NCBI RefSeq assembly: GCF_014649115.1
Contig: NZ_BMSK01000022.1
Span: forward strand, 1 to 64,000
Reading direction: 5' to 3'
Length of the DNA: 64,000 nucleotides
Origin: Streptomyces eurythermus
GTDB lineage: Bacteria; Actinomycetota; Actinomycetes; Streptomycetales; Streptomycetaceae
The notes under the pieces were generated by a model. It searched no databases, was not told where the DNA came from, and saw nothing but the letters and a program-made list of their open reading frames with translations. Shown one piece after another: positions 45,326 to 55,718 of the stretch; within the stretch, counting starts at the first letter, position 1, and the number at the start of each line of letters is the position of its first letter. A program made the translations under genes and the position numbers.

Positions 45326-45378
45326 GTCCGAACTCCCTTTCGCCGACGCCGAGTTGGCGGCAGCCTAGGGCTGATCGG

Positions 45379-46521
45379 TTACCGCGTGGTAGCCCCTGGG
45401 GGAACATCGGCCTCCGTACCCGGCGAGCGCCACCACAGGCTGGCCGTCCCGTCGGCCCCGACGGTGGCCACCAGGCGGGCGTCCGGACTGAAGGCGAGCG
45501 CGGTGACGCGCTCGGTCCGGTCACCGAGCGGACGGCCCAGCGGGCGGGGACGCGCGCGGTCGGTGACGTCCCACAGCCGCACGGTCCGCGCGGAGTCGAC
45601 GGTCGCCAGCAGCCGGGCGTCGGGACTGAAGGCGAGCGAGGTCGTGCGCCCCTTTGGGCCGCCGAAGGCGGGACCCGCCGCCTCGGGGTGCCGGGGATCC
45701 GACACGTCCCACAACCGCACCGACCCCTCGGCGCCGGCGACGGCGAGGGTGCGGCCGTCGGCGGAGAACTGGGCGGCGGCGACCGCCTGGCGCAGCCGGC
45801 TCAGGGTGGTCAGCCGCAGCGGCCGTCCCGCGTCCAGGCGCAGCTCCGCCAGCCGGGCGGAGCCGGTCGTGCCCGAGTCGGCGAAGACGACCCGGTCCCG
45901 GCCCGCCGCCACCGCCTTCACCTCCATCGGGGCACCGTCGACGGACCACCGGGTCACCCCCGAGCCGACGGCGAGCGCCCGCACGTCGGCCCCTCCGGCC
46001 GCCACCAGCGTGCGGCCGTCCGGACTCGTCGTGACGGCCGTCACCCGGCGCACGCCCGGCGGGACCGGGACCCGCTCGGGATGTCCGGGATCCGCCACGT
46101 CCCAGGTGCTGGCCGAGGACCGGGTGACCGTCACCAGCAGCCGGCCGTCCGGGGTGAACGCCAGCGCCTCGGCCCGCCCGCGCGGACCGAGCCGGCCGGC
46201 GGCGGTCAGGCTCCAGTGCTCCGGGCCGGGCGCCCGGACCTGCCCCGGCGCCACCCCCCGCCAGGGGCCGGGCAGCACCGCGGCGGCCGTCAGGCACGTC
46301 AGGGCGATCAGCCAGGCGGTGAGCAGCCCCGGGAACCACCGGCCCCGCCACCCCGGCCGGTGCCGGGCCGGCACCGGCGCCGCCGCCACCGGCACCGGGC
46401 GCGTCCCCAGGGCGGCGATCAGCCGCATGCCGGGGCCCGCGTGCCGCACCGGCGGAAAGTCGGCAGGGCGTACGGCCAGCGCCAGCACCAAACGGCCGAG
46501 CGCGCTGTCAGCTCGCAGCAC
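45379..46521 (-). CDS. Membrane-anchored WD40-repeat protein
   Basis: A 380-residue protein. A short cytoplasmic part (ALGRLVLALAVRPADF) leads to one membrane helix (WFPGLLTAWLIALTCLTAAAVL, about residues 60-85), followed by a seven-blade beta-propeller of WD40 repeats (ALAFTPDGRLLVTV, SLAFSPDARLLATV, ALAFSPDARLVATVGADGTASLWW). GTG 46519-46521 follows GAGGGGG and overlaps the upstream gene by 14 nt. Such propellers with a single helix are scaffolds; partner unknown. Confidence 0.75.
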   Translation of the reverse strand: MLRADSALGRLVLALAVRPADFPPVRHAGPGMRLIAALGTRPVPVAAAPVPARHRPGWRGRWFPGLLTAWLIALTCLTAAAVLPGPWRGVAPGQVRAPGPEHWSLTAAGRLGPRGRAEALAFTPDGRLLVTVTRSSASTWDVADPGHPERVPVPPGVRRVTAVTTSPDGRTLVAAGGADVRALAVGSGVTRWSVDGAPMEVKAVAAGRDRVVFADSGTTGSARLAELRLDAGRPLRLTTLSRLRQAVAAAQFSADGRTLAVAGAEGSVRLWDVSDPRHPEAAGPAFGGPKGRTTSLAFSPDARLLATVDSARTVRLWDVTDRARPRPLGRPLGDRTERVTALAFSPDARLVATVGADGTASLWWRSPGTEADVPPGATTR

Positions 46522-46915
46522 TGGACCCCCTCGGCTGCGACAGCGCCTCTTCGGCATCCGCGCCGGCCTGCCGGGCGGTGGGCAGCGGGGGCTCGGGCTG
46601 CTGACCCGCGCCCGCGCCGGTGATCGGGATCGCCTGGAAGAACTTCGCCACGACCAGCGGCGTGGTCACCCCCACGGCGAACGCGGCGGTCGCGTTCGGC
46701 AGCTGACCGGAGTTCCCCAGCGCCGCAGTGAGACCGAACCCGGCGAACAGCCGCAGCCCGATGGCCACCAGCATCACCGGCCGGTCGGCGCGGGTGCGCC
46801 AGGGCCAACGCCACCGGCTGCGCGGACCCGTGGGACGCATCAGCGCCGAGAGGTTGAGCGCTTCGGCCACACTGCTGCCGAGCAGTCCCCACAGCGCGGG
46901 GTACAGGTCGATCAC
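46508..46915 (-). CDS. Small membrane protein
   Basis: A 135-residue protein with two hydrophobic segments (PVMLVAIGLRLFAGFGLTAAL and ATAAFAVGVTTPLVVAKFFQAI) and a cytoplasmic Pro/Ala-rich tail. Not recognised. It is transcribed just before, and overlaps, the WD40 gene, so the two are likely coupled and may form a complex. Start GTG 46913-46915. Confidence 0.6.
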   Translation of the reverse strand: MIDLYPALWGLLGSSVAEALNLSALMRPTGPRSRWRWPWRTRADRPVMLVAIGLRLFAGFGLTAALGNSGQLPNATAAFAVGVTTPLVVAKFFQAIPITGAGAGQQPEPPLPTARQAGADAEEALSQPRGSSAAS

Positions 46916-46985
46916 GCCACCGATGGTAGCGATGAGTGACGCGAAAAAAGCTATTTGTGACGGTGTGGTCGGAAATCGTACCGGT

Positions 46986-48353
<1,368 letters not shown>

Positions 48354-48403
48354 GGAGGACTCCTCAATACGGGGGTGGTGCGAAAGGGTCGGTACAGGGG
48401 CGC

Positions 48404-48444
48404 GGGCACCGCGCACGCCGGTACTCCCAGTGTGCGCGGTGCCC
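48404..48444 (-). terminator. Hairpin between glyA and sdaA
   Basis: Perfect 13-bp stem GGGCACCGCGCAC (48404-48416) with GTGCGCGGTGCCC (48432-48444), loop 15 nt, starting 13 nt past the glyA stop. It may end most transcripts or process the message, making sdaA less expressed than glyA. Confidence 0.7.
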
Positions 48445-48457
48445 CGCGAAACGTGAC

Positions 48458-49723
48458 TTACTTGCTCAGACCCGGGTACAGCGGGTGCTTGTCGGCGAGC
48501 GCCTTGACGCGCGCCTTGAGCGCCTCGGCGTCGTACGACGGCTTCAGCGTCTCGGCGATCACGTCCGCGACCTCGGCGAAGTCCTCGGCCGCGAAACCGC
48601 GCGTGGCCAGCGCCGGGGTGCCGATGCGCAGACCCGAGGTGACCATCGGCGGGCGCGGGTCGTTCGGGACGGCGTTGCGGTTGACCGTGATGCCGACCTC
48701 GTGCAGCCGGTCCTCGGCCTGCTGCCCGTCCAGCTCGCTCTCGCGCAGGTCCACCAGGATCAGGTGCACGTCCGTGCCGCCGGACAGCACGTTCACCCCG
48801 GCCTCGCGCACATCGGCGGCGGTCAGCCGCTCGGCGAGGATGCGGGCACCCTCCACCGTACGGCGCTGGCGTTCCTTGAAGTCCTCGCCCGCCGCGACCT
48901 TGAAGGACACCGCCTTGGCCGCGATCACGTGCTCCAGCGGACCGCCCTGGAAGCCCGGGAAGACGGAGGAGTTCAGCTTCTTCGCGAAGTCCTTCTTCGC
49001 GAGGATGATGCCGCCGCGCGGGCCGCCGAGCGTCTTGTGGGTCGTGGAGGTGACCACGTCGGCGTACTCCACCGGGTTCGGGTGCAGACCGGCGGCGACC
49101 AGGCCGGCGAAGTGCGCCATGTCGACCCACAGGTACGCGCCGGTCTCGTCGGCGATCCGGCGGAACTCGGCGAAGTCCAGCTGCCGGGGGTACGCCGACC
49201 AGCCCGCGATGATCACCTTCGGGCGGTGCTCCTTGGCGAGCCGCTCCACCTCGGCCATGTCGACCAGGCCGGACTCGGCGTCCACGTGGTAGGCGACCAC
49301 GTTGAACTGCTTGCCGGAGAAGTTCAGCCGCATGCCGTGGGTCAGGTGGCCGCCGTGCGCCAGGTCCAGACCGAGGATGGTGTCCCCGGGCTGGGCCAGC
49401 GCGAACAGGGCCGCCTGGTTCGCGGAGGCGCCGGAGTGGGGCTGCACATTGGCGTACTCGGCGCCGAACAGCTCCTTGACCCGGTCGATGGCGATCTGCT
49501 CGGCCACGTCGACGTGCTCGCAGCCGCCGTAGTAACGACGGCCCGGGTAGCCCTCGGCGTACTTGTTGGTGAGGACCGAACCCTGGGCCTCCATGACCGC
49601 GAGCGGCGCGAAGTTCTCGGAGGCGATCATCTCCAGCGTCGACTGCTGGCGGCTCAGCTCGGCGTCGACCGCGGCGGCGATCTCCGGGTCCAGCTCGTGC
49701 AGGGGCGTGTTCAGGACAGTCAT
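48458..49723 (-). CDS. glyA: Serine hydroxymethyltransferase GlyA
   Basis: A 421-residue PLP enzyme that interconverts serine and glycine with tetrahydrofolate. PLP lysine is Lys230 in STTHKTLGGPRGG; other blocks are YPGRRYYGGCEHVD and LDLAHGGHLTHGM. Length is standard. Its place behind gcvT and gcvH and before sdaA makes a glycine-to-serine-to-pyruvate route. Confidence 0.95.
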   Translation of the reverse strand: MTVLNTPLHELDPEIAAAVDAELSRQQSTLEMIASENFAPLAVMEAQGSVLTNKYAEGYPGRRYYGGCEHVDVAEQIAIDRVKELFGAEYANVQPHSGASANQAALFALAQPGDTILGLDLAHGGHLTHGMRLNFSGKQFNVVAYHVDAESGLVDMAEVERLAKEHRPKVIIAGWSAYPRQLDFAEFRRIADETGAYLWVDMAHFAGLVAAGLHPNPVEYADVVTSTTHKTLGGPRGGIILAKKDFAKKLNSSVFPGFQGGPLEHVIAAKAVSFKVAAGEDFKERQRRTVEGARILAERLTAADVREAGVNVLSGGTDVHLILVDLRESELDGQQAEDRLHEVGITVNRNAVPNDPRPPMVTSGLRIGTPALATRGFAAEDFAEVADVIAETLKPSYDAEALKARVKALADKHPLYPGLSK

Positions 49724-49737
49724 GGGGCTACGACTCC

Positions 49738-50115
49738 TCAGCCGGCGGTGAAGGCGGTGTACTCGTCGGCGGAGAGCAGCTCGGCCGGCTCCTGCGAGAC
49801 GCGTACCTTGAACAGCCAGCCGCCCTCGAAGGGGGCCGAGTTCACCAGCGACGGGTCGTTGACGACGTCCTCGTTGACCTCGGTGACCTCACCGGTGACC
49901 GGCGAGTACAGGTCGGAGACCGACTTCGTGGACTCCAGCTCGCCGCAGGACTCGCCCGCGGTCACCGTGGAGCCGGCCTCGGGGAGCTGGACGAAGACGA
50001 CATCGCCGAGCGCGTTGGCCGCGTGCTCCGTGATGCCGACCGTCGAGACGCCGCCCTCGGCGTCCGACAGCCACTCGTGCTCCTTGCTGTAGCGCAGCTG
50101 CTGGGGGTTGCTCAT
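49738..50115 (-). CDS. gcvH: Glycine cleavage system H protein GcvH
   Basis: A 125-residue lipoyl carrier: lipoyl lysine Lys64 in ELESTKSVSD, with EHEWLS and VGITEHAANALGDVVFVQLPEAG before it. It moves the aminomethyl group from GcvP to GcvT. It lies 14 nt upstream of glyA; gcvP itself is not in the window. Confidence 0.95.
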   Translation of the reverse strand: MSNPQQLRYSKEHEWLSDAEGGVSTVGITEHAANALGDVVFVQLPEAGSTVTAGESCGELESTKSVSDLYSPVTGEVTEVNEDVVNDPSLVNSAPFEGGWLFKVRVSQEPAELLSADEYTAFTAG

Positions 50116-50252
50116 GGCCTGAATTCTCCTGTACGCGCGGGAGTGATGGTGACGGGGGGACTAAGGAAACCGCTGGTGAGCGGGCGAATGTGTGCAGGCT
50201 CACGCGCCGCCCTCGGACCGGTGCCCCGGGCCGGCGCGGGCGCGGGCGGCGG

Positions 50253-51371
50253 TTACTTCTGGCGCTTGTAGAACGGCAGCGCCACGACCTGGTACGGCTC
50301 GTGGGTGCCCCGGATGTCCACGCCGACGCCCTCGGTGCCCGGCGCGGCGTGCGCCGCGTCGACGTAGGCCATGGCGATCGGCTTGCCCAGGGTGGGGGAG
50401 GGAGCGCCGGAGGTGACCTCGCCGATCACCTCGCCGCCGGCCACCACGGCGTACCCGGCGCGCGGCACCCGGCGGCCCTCGGCGACCAGCCCGACCAGCA
50501 CCCGGGGCGGGTTCTGCGCGGCGCGCTCGGCGGCCTCGGCCAGCGCCGCGCGGCCCACGAAGTCGCCCTCCTTGTCGAACTTGACCACACGGCCCAGCCC
50601 GGCGTCGAAGGGGGTCAGGGAGGTGCTCAGCTCGTGCCCGTACAGCGGCATGCCCGCCTCCAGGCGCAGCGTGTCCCGGCACGACAGCCCGCACGGGACC
50701 AGCCCGACGCCCTCGCCGGCCTCGGTGAGCGCCTGCCACAGGCCGACGGCGTGCTCCGGCTTCACGAACAGCTCGAAGCCGTCCTCGCCGGTGTACCCCG
50801 TACGGGCGATCAGCGCCGGGACGCCGGCGACCGTGCCGGGCAGCCCCGCGTAGTACTTCAGGCCGTCCAGGTCGGCGTCGGTCAGGGACTTCAGGATGCC
50901 GGGGGACTCCGGGCCCTGCACGGCGATCAGCGCGTAGGCGTCCCGGTCGTCGCGGACCTCGGCGGCGAAGCCGGCCGCGCGCTCGGTGAGGGCGTCCAGC
51001 ACCACCTGGGCGTTGGAGGCGTTGGCCACGACCATGTACTCGGTCTCGGCCAGCCGGTAGACGATCAGGTCGTCCAGGATGCCGCCGTCGGCCTGGCAGA
51101 TCATGGTGTAGCGGGCGCGGCCGACGCCGACCGAGGCGATGTTGCCGACCAGGGCGTGGTTCAGGAAGGCGGCGGCCTCGGCGCCGGTCACGGTGATCTC
51201 GCCCATGTGGGAGAGGTCGAACAGACCGGCCCGGGTGCGCACGGCGATGTGCTCGTCGCGCTCGGAGCCGTAGCGCAGGGGCATGTCCCAGCCGGCGAAG
51301 TCGGTCATCGTCGCGCCCAGCGAGCGGTGCACGGCGTCGAGCGCGGTATGACGGGGTTCGGTACTGCTCAT
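50253..51371 (-). CDS. gcvT: Glycine cleavage system T protein GcvT
   Basis: A 372-residue aminomethyltransferase: FAGWDMPLRYGSERDEHIAVR, GLFDLSHMGEITVTG, then FVKPEHAVGLWQALTEAG, RDTLRLEAGMPLYGHEL and TSGAPSPTLGKPIAMAYVD. It transfers the methylene group to tetrahydrofolate. It is the first gene after the glycine riboswitch; ATG 51369-51371 fits the family N-terminus. Confidence 0.95.
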   Translation of the reverse strand: MSSTEPRHTALDAVHRSLGATMTDFAGWDMPLRYGSERDEHIAVRTRAGLFDLSHMGEITVTGAEAAAFLNHALVGNIASVGVGRARYTMICQADGGILDDLIVYRLAETEYMVVANASNAQVVLDALTERAAGFAAEVRDDRDAYALIAVQGPESPGILKSLTDADLDGLKYYAGLPGTVAGVPALIARTGYTGEDGFELFVKPEHAVGLWQALTEAGEGVGLVPCGLSCRDTLRLEAGMPLYGHELSTSLTPFDAGLGRVVKFDKEGDFVGRAALAEAAERAAQNPPRVLVGLVAEGRRVPRAGYAVVAGGEVIGEVTSGAPSPTLGKPIAMAYVDAAHAAPGTEGVGVDIRGTHEPYQVVALPFYKRQK

Positions 51372-51414
51372 CGGTCGGTCGTCTCCCAGGGCAAAGGACG
51401 GGCGAGGAACGTTC

Positions 51415-51635
51415 CTCCCCATCTGTCATCGGAACCTGAGAGGTTCGCCGCCACCGCCACGGGGACGATCACGGCTTGCACCTTGGGTGGAGCCGCCGGC
51501 GACGGCGGCCCGCTTTTCAGATGTGCCTCGCCCGCGCGGTAACGGGGCCTGAGAGATTCAAGGGAGGGACTTGCTCCTTCGGCGCCCCAGGCGGCCCCGA
51601 GGGGGGCCCGGGGACTCTCCCGCGCGGATTCAAAC
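51415..51635 (-). ncRNA. Tandem glycine riboswitch
   Basis: On the minus strand two glycine aptamers precede gcvT. The first has GGGAGAGT, GCCGAAGGAGCAA and CTCTCAGGCCCC; the second has CACCCAAGGTGCAAGCC and CTCTCAGGTTCC, closing with ATGACAGATGGGGAGG. These are the conserved glycine-riboswitch blocks, in the usual tandem order. With glycine bound it would turn on the gcvT-gcvH-glyA-(sdaA) unit. Outside the aptamers the gap 51372-51809 holds the operon promoter and, on the other strand, that of the P-loop gene. Confidence 0.93.
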
Positions 51636-51809
51636 GGCCGGTATGCAGTTGGCGGGCTCATCATTGCACGCCGCACCCCGGCCATCCAGAGCCCGCCGGT
51701 TGTGACCGACCTGTGGCCGTACGCACACGAACCGCCGACCGTTCTCCATTACCTTCCCTTTACATAGAACGGGCATGGGATTGACCGAGCCCTCGGGAGG
51801 ACGATCACG

Positions 51810-52478
51810 GTGAACAGGACCTCGGCCTACGCCGCCCACGCCGGCCTCGCGGTGCCGGGACAGCCCTCCGCGGGGGTTCGCGAGCGCGGCGCGGACCGCC
51901 CCGCGCCGGTCGTCCGCGATCTGCGCGACCGGGGCGGCCGCAGCCCGCACGCCCTGCTCTTCGGCCCCCGGGACCTGGTGGTCGTCACCGGTCTGCCCGG
52001 CAGCGGCAAGTCCACCCTGATGCACCGCGCGGTCACCGGCCGCCGCGTCGACTCCCAGGACACCCGGGACCGCTGGCAGGCCCGCGTCCCCGGCTTCCTG
52101 CCGTACGCGCTCTACCGCCCCCTGGTCCGCCTCGCCCACTACGCCGGACTGCGCCGGGCCCTGCGCACCGGGGAGGGGCTCGTCGTGCACGACTGCGGCA
52201 CCCAGCCGTGGGTGCGCGCCTGGCTGGCCCGCGCGGCCCGGCGCCGGGGCGGCACCCTGCACCTGCTCCTCCTCGACGTCAGCCCCGAGACCGCCCGGCG
52301 GGGCCAGCGCGAACGCGGCCGGGGCGTCTCGCGCTACGCCTTCCGCCGGCACCGCCGCGCCACCGCCCGGCTGCTGCGCGCGGTGGAGCGGGGGGAGCTG
52401 CCGGCCGGCTGCGGCGGGGCGGTGCTGCTGGACCGGGACGCGGCGGACGTCCTCGCCCGCGTCGGCTTCACTCGGTGA
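51810..52478 (+). CDS. P-loop kinase-like protein (AAA_33)
   Basis: A 222-residue protein with Walker A VTGLPGSGKSTLM (about residues 60-72), RVDSQDTRDRW, and a Lid-like RGQRERGRGVSRYAFRRH; the layout is that of zeta-toxin/AAA_33 small-molecule kinases. The substrate is unknown. The first 50 residues are unconserved and the GTG start may be further downstream. Divergent from the gcv unit. Confidence 0.72.
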   Translation: MNRTSAYAAHAGLAVPGQPSAGVRERGADRPAPVVRDLRDRGGRSPHALLFGPRDLVVVTGLPGSGKSTLMHRAVTGRRVDSQDTRDRWQARVPGFLPYALYRPLVRLAHYAGLRRALRTGEGLVVHDCGTQPWVRAWLARAARRRGGTLHLLLLDVSPETARRGQRERGRGVSRYAFRRHRRATARLLRAVERGELPAGCGGAVLLDRDAADVLARVGFTR

Positions 52479-52544
52479 GGCACTGTCACCGCCACCCGCT
52501 AGCCTTCATGGTCACAGCAGTGGTTCCCAGCAGGCGGTAGGCAC

Positions 52545-53324
52545 ATGGACTTCCCGGCGGACTTCCCGGCACAGGCGCACCCGCACCCGCACGGCGGTTG
52601 GCCCGGCAACGAGCTGGAGGAGGTGTTGTCGGCCTCCCTCGGCATCCCCGCGGCGGGCGGCCGGATCGTCGAGGTCCTCGGCCGCAGTTTCCTGTGGATC
52701 CCGCTGCCGGGCGGCGGGGGCCCGGACAGCGGCACGCTGGACCTGCCGACGCTCGACATCGACGGCCAGGCGTACGTCCCGGTGTTCAGCTCCGAGGAAC
52801 AGCTCCGCCAGGTGGCCGGCTCCCACATGGCGTACACCATCGCCCCGGCGGTGGAGTTCGCCCGCGGCCTGCCCCCGCAGGTGGGCATCGCCGTCAACCC
52901 CGAGGGCGTGGTCGGCATACCGCTGCCGCCCCAGGCCGTGGCCGAGCTGTGCCGGGTGGGTCGCACCCCGCTGGACGGGCCCAACACGGGCGGCCGGGTC
53001 CGCCTCTTCGAGCCCGACTGGCAGGACGACCCGGTGGACTTCCTCGCCGCCGCCTCCGCCGAGTTCACCGAGACCGGCGTGGTCCTCACCGCCCGCCGCT
53101 GTCTGGCCGCCGTCGAGACGGCCGACCCGGCGATGTTCGTGGGCGTCGAACTCTCCCAGTGGGAAGGCGACCTGCGCGCCCTCCCTCTCCAGGCCCTCGG
53201 CAAGGCCCTCGCCAAGGTCCCCGTCAAGTGGCCGGTCAACCTGGTCCTGCTGGACGTGACGGACGACCCGGTGGCGACATGGCTGAAGACGAACGTCCGC
53301 CCGTTCTACACGTACGCCCACTGA
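52545..53324 (+). CDS. SseB family protein (first copy)
   Basis: A 259-residue SseB-like protein: IDGQAYVPVFSSEEQLRQVAG and NPEGVVGIPLPPQAVAEL are the SseB blocks; the C-terminal part (ALGKALAKVPVKWPVNLVLLDVTDD and ATWLKTNVRPFY) is the SseB C-terminal domain. Such proteins are common and unassigned in actinobacteria; the enhanced-serine-sensitivity name comes from E. coli. Nearby serine/glycine genes are suggestive, but unproven. A repeat-type hairpin follows. Confidence 0.8.
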   Translation: MDFPADFPAQAHPHPHGGWPGNELEEVLSASLGIPAAGGRIVEVLGRSFLWIPLPGGGGPDSGTLDLPTLDIDGQAYVPVFSSEEQLRQVAGSHMAYTIAPAVEFARGLPPQVGIAVNPEGVVGIPLPPQAVAELCRVGRTPLDGPNTGGRVRLFEPDWQDDPVDFLAAASAEFTETGVVLTARRCLAAVETADPAMFVGVELSQWEGDLRALPLQALGKALAKVPVKWPVNLVLLDVTDDPVATWLKTNVRPFYTYAH

Positions 53325-53420
53325 AAGCGCCCCGAAGGGGCGCGGGACCGTGTCCGATATGCGGCTCCGCCGCGGGGCGCGACAAGCCACAACGCACCCG
53401 CACACGCGTACGGACGCCAA
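53322..53420. repeat. Intergenic Streptomyces-type repeat with hairpin
   Basis: GCGCCCC (53327-53333) and GGGGCGC (53337-53343) form a 7-bp stem with a GAA loop, followed by TATGCGGCTCCGCCGCG and GACAAGCCACAACGCACCCGCA. This order of blocks resembles a dispersed intergenic repeat frequent in Streptomyces genomes. It also may terminate the first SseB transcript. I recall the family but cannot search for copies. Confidence 0.5.
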
Positions 53421-53488
53421 GGCCCCGAGCTGGTAGGCGCATAAGCTGTGCTCAAACGCCGGGTCACACAAAAGAAGGGGCACACCAG

Positions 53489-54313
53489 GTGAGCGCGAGC
53501 CACAGCGGCAGCGTCGAGCACATGCTGCGCCAGGTCACGCCCGGACGCTACGACGCCTACGAGGCCTTGCTGCGCGCCCTCGCCACCCCCACCACCGGCC
53601 AGATCTTCATGCTCCTGTGGCACGGCCAGGCCGGCGCCCCGGACGCCCAGTACGGGAACATGGAGGTGGACGGCTTCCACTACGCCCCCTGCGTGACCTC
53701 CGCCCAGGAGCTGTCGGCCAGTGGCTGGAACCGCTCCTACGAGGTGGCCGACGGCCTGGACGTGGCCCGCACCCTCTACCCCGACCACTACGGCCTCTGG
53801 CTCAACCCGCACGCGCCGGGCGGCGGCGTCGGCATCCCCTGGCCGGACCTGCGCCGCATCGCCACCGGTCTGGACCGCCAGCCCGCCGGCCCGCTGCGCC
53901 TGTCCGAGCCCGGCATCGAGATCCCGCAGTTCTACGCCCTGCTGGCGCAGAACGCGCACCGCACGCCCGCGCTGCGCTCGCTGCGCCGCGCCTGGGTGCA
54001 GCCCGCGCTCGGGGCGCCCTACCTCGCCATCGGCCTCGACGTGTACGACACCTCGCCCGCCGCGGTCGACTCGGTGCGCGCCATGATGCAGCAGTCCATC
54101 GGCGCGGTCCCGGAGGGCCTGCCGGTCTCGACGGTCGCCATGACCGACGACCACGACCCGGTGGTGATGTGGATGCGGGCCAACGCGCGCCCCTTCTACG
54201 ACCGCGAGGCGCACGCCCCGGTGCCCCCGCCGCAGCCCCCGCTCCAGGTGCCGGCCCCGCCGCAGGCCCCGGCCGGCGGCTACGGCTATCCGCCGGCGCA
54301 CGGCGGCTACTGA
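53489..54313 (+). CDS. SseB-like protein (second copy)
   Basis: A 274-residue relative of the preceding gene: LRALATPTTGQIFMLLWHG and HYAPCVTSAQELSASGW at the N-terminus, AVPEGLPVSTVAMTDDHDPVVMWMRANARPFYDRE at the end, then a Pro-rich tail (VPPPQPPLQVPAPPQAP) ending GYGYPPAHGGY. The tail suggests protein contact. GTG 53489 follows AAGGGG. Function unassigned. Confidence 0.75.
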   Translation: MSASHSGSVEHMLRQVTPGRYDAYEALLRALATPTTGQIFMLLWHGQAGAPDAQYGNMEVDGFHYAPCVTSAQELSASGWNRSYEVADGLDVARTLYPDHYGLWLNPHAPGGGVGIPWPDLRRIATGLDRQPAGPLRLSEPGIEIPQFYALLAQNAHRTPALRSLRRAWVQPALGAPYLAIGLDVYDTSPAAVDSVRAMMQQSIGAVPEGLPVSTVAMTDDHDPVVMWMRANARPFYDREAHAPVPPPQPPLQVPAPPQAPAGGYGYPPAHGGY

Positions 54314-54453
54314 CCAACCAGCCGCGGTGACAGGTTTGTCGACCCGCCCGCACAATGCACGGAAGCGGGACGCTTCTGCGCGCGTAGACTTCGGCCGAAC
54401 CTCCCGAACCGCGTAGATTCGCCGTTCTGTCCCAACTGGCCCGCGTCCGGGGG

Positions 54454-54478
54454 CCGTTACCCACTGTTCGGATAACGG
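54454..54478. promoter_or_regulatory. Inverted repeat upstream of the oligopeptide ABC operon
   Basis: CCGTTACCC (54454-54462) and GGATAACGG (54470-54478), one mismatch, 7-nt spacer, 186 nt before the first operon gene. The surrounding 350-nt gap (54314-54663) is otherwise promoter space with no gene. Confidence 0.35.
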
Positions 54479-54663
54479 AATCCCCCGCACTGCATCACGG
54501 TTGCGCATACTTTCGCCGTCAGCTCTGGCGGGTGATCGCAACGACGCTGAAGACTCGCGACTCAGACACGAGGCCGAGGGCCTTGTGATCGATGGCAAGT
54601 CGACAAAGCCGCAATCCGCGGCAGGCGCAGGCCGGTCACCACCGGCGAGAGGGGTCGCTCACC

Positions 54664-55662
54664 GTGACCGCACCGATCGAGACCACCGGGGCGGCAGCCG
54701 AGGCGCAGCCGGAGGCTGTGCTGGAGGGTGCCGGTAAGGGGCAGATCGAGGGTCGTTCCCTGGGCCAGATCGCCTGGACCCGGTTCAAGAAGGACAAGGC
54801 CGCCGTCGCCGGCGGCGTCATCGTGATCCTGCTGATCCTCCTCGCCGTCCTCTCACGCCCCATCCAGGCCCTGTTCGGCCTCGACCCCAACGCCTTCCAC
54901 CAGGACCTGATCACCCCGGACACCTCGCTGCCCACGGGCAGTTGGGGCGGCATGAGCGCGGACCACCCGCTCGGCGTGGACCCGAAGTTCGGCCGGGACA
55001 TCGCCACCCGCATCCTGGAGGGCTCCTGGGTGTCGCTGGTGGTCGCCTTCGGCGCCACCATCCTGTCCAACGTCATCGGCGCGATCATGGGTGTCATCGC
55101 GGGCTACTACGGCGGGCGGGTGGACTCGATCATCAGCCGGCTGATGGACACCTTCCTCGCCTTCCCCCTCCTGCTGTTCGCGATCGCCATCTCCGCCACC
55201 CTCCAGGGCGGCGCCTTCGGCCTCAACGGCCTGCCGCTCCACCTGAGCGTGCTCATCTTCGTCATCGGCTTCTTCAACTGGCCGTATCTGGGCCGGATCG
55301 TGCGCGGTCAGACCCTCGCCCTGCGCGAGCGCGAGTTCGTCGACGCGGCCCGGGGCATGGGCGCCAAGGCCCCGTACATCCTGTTCCGGGAACTGATGCC
55401 GAACCTGGTCGGCCCGATCATCGTCTACTCGACGCTGCTGATCCCGACCAACATCATCTTCGAGGCGTCGCTGAGCTTCCTCGGCGTCGGCATCCAGCCC
55501 CCGCAGGCGTCCTGGGGCGGCATGCTCCGCGAGGCGGTCACCTACTACCAGGTCGACCCCCAGTACATGATCGTCCCCGGACTCGCCATCTTCGTCACCG
55601 TCCTGGCGTTCAACCTGCTCGGTGACGGTCTCCGCGACGCTCTCGACCCGCGCAGCCGCTGA
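54664..55662 (+). CDS. Oligopeptide ABC transporter permease (DppC/OppC type)
   Basis: A 332-residue permease with six membrane segments: AAVAGGVIVILLILLAVLS near the start, then the transport domain with the EAA loop (EFVDAARGMGAKAPYILFRELMPN). The N-terminal 45 residues are cytoplasmic and acidic. GTG 54664 follows GAGAGGGG. First gene of a five-gene operon with a binding lipoprotein and two ATPases, for uptake of oligopeptides or dipeptides. Confidence 0.9.
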   Translation: MTAPIETTGAAAEAQPEAVLEGAGKGQIEGRSLGQIAWTRFKKDKAAVAGGVIVILLILLAVLSRPIQALFGLDPNAFHQDLITPDTSLPTGSWGGMSADHPLGVDPKFGRDIATRILEGSWVSLVVAFGATILSNVIGAIMGVIAGYYGGRVDSIISRLMDTFLAFPLLLFAIAISATLQGGAFGLNGLPLHLSVLIFVIGFFNWPYLGRIVRGQTLALREREFVDAARGMGAKAPYILFRELMPNLVGPIIVYSTLLIPTNIIFEASLSFLGVGIQPPQASWGGMLREAVTYYQVDPQYMIVPGLAIFVTVLAFNLLGDGLRDALDPRSR

Positions 55663-55718
55663 AGCCTGCTGCGGAGAGTCCGACAAGTTTCCAATCAATG
55701 GAGGGGAAAGCGCCCATC

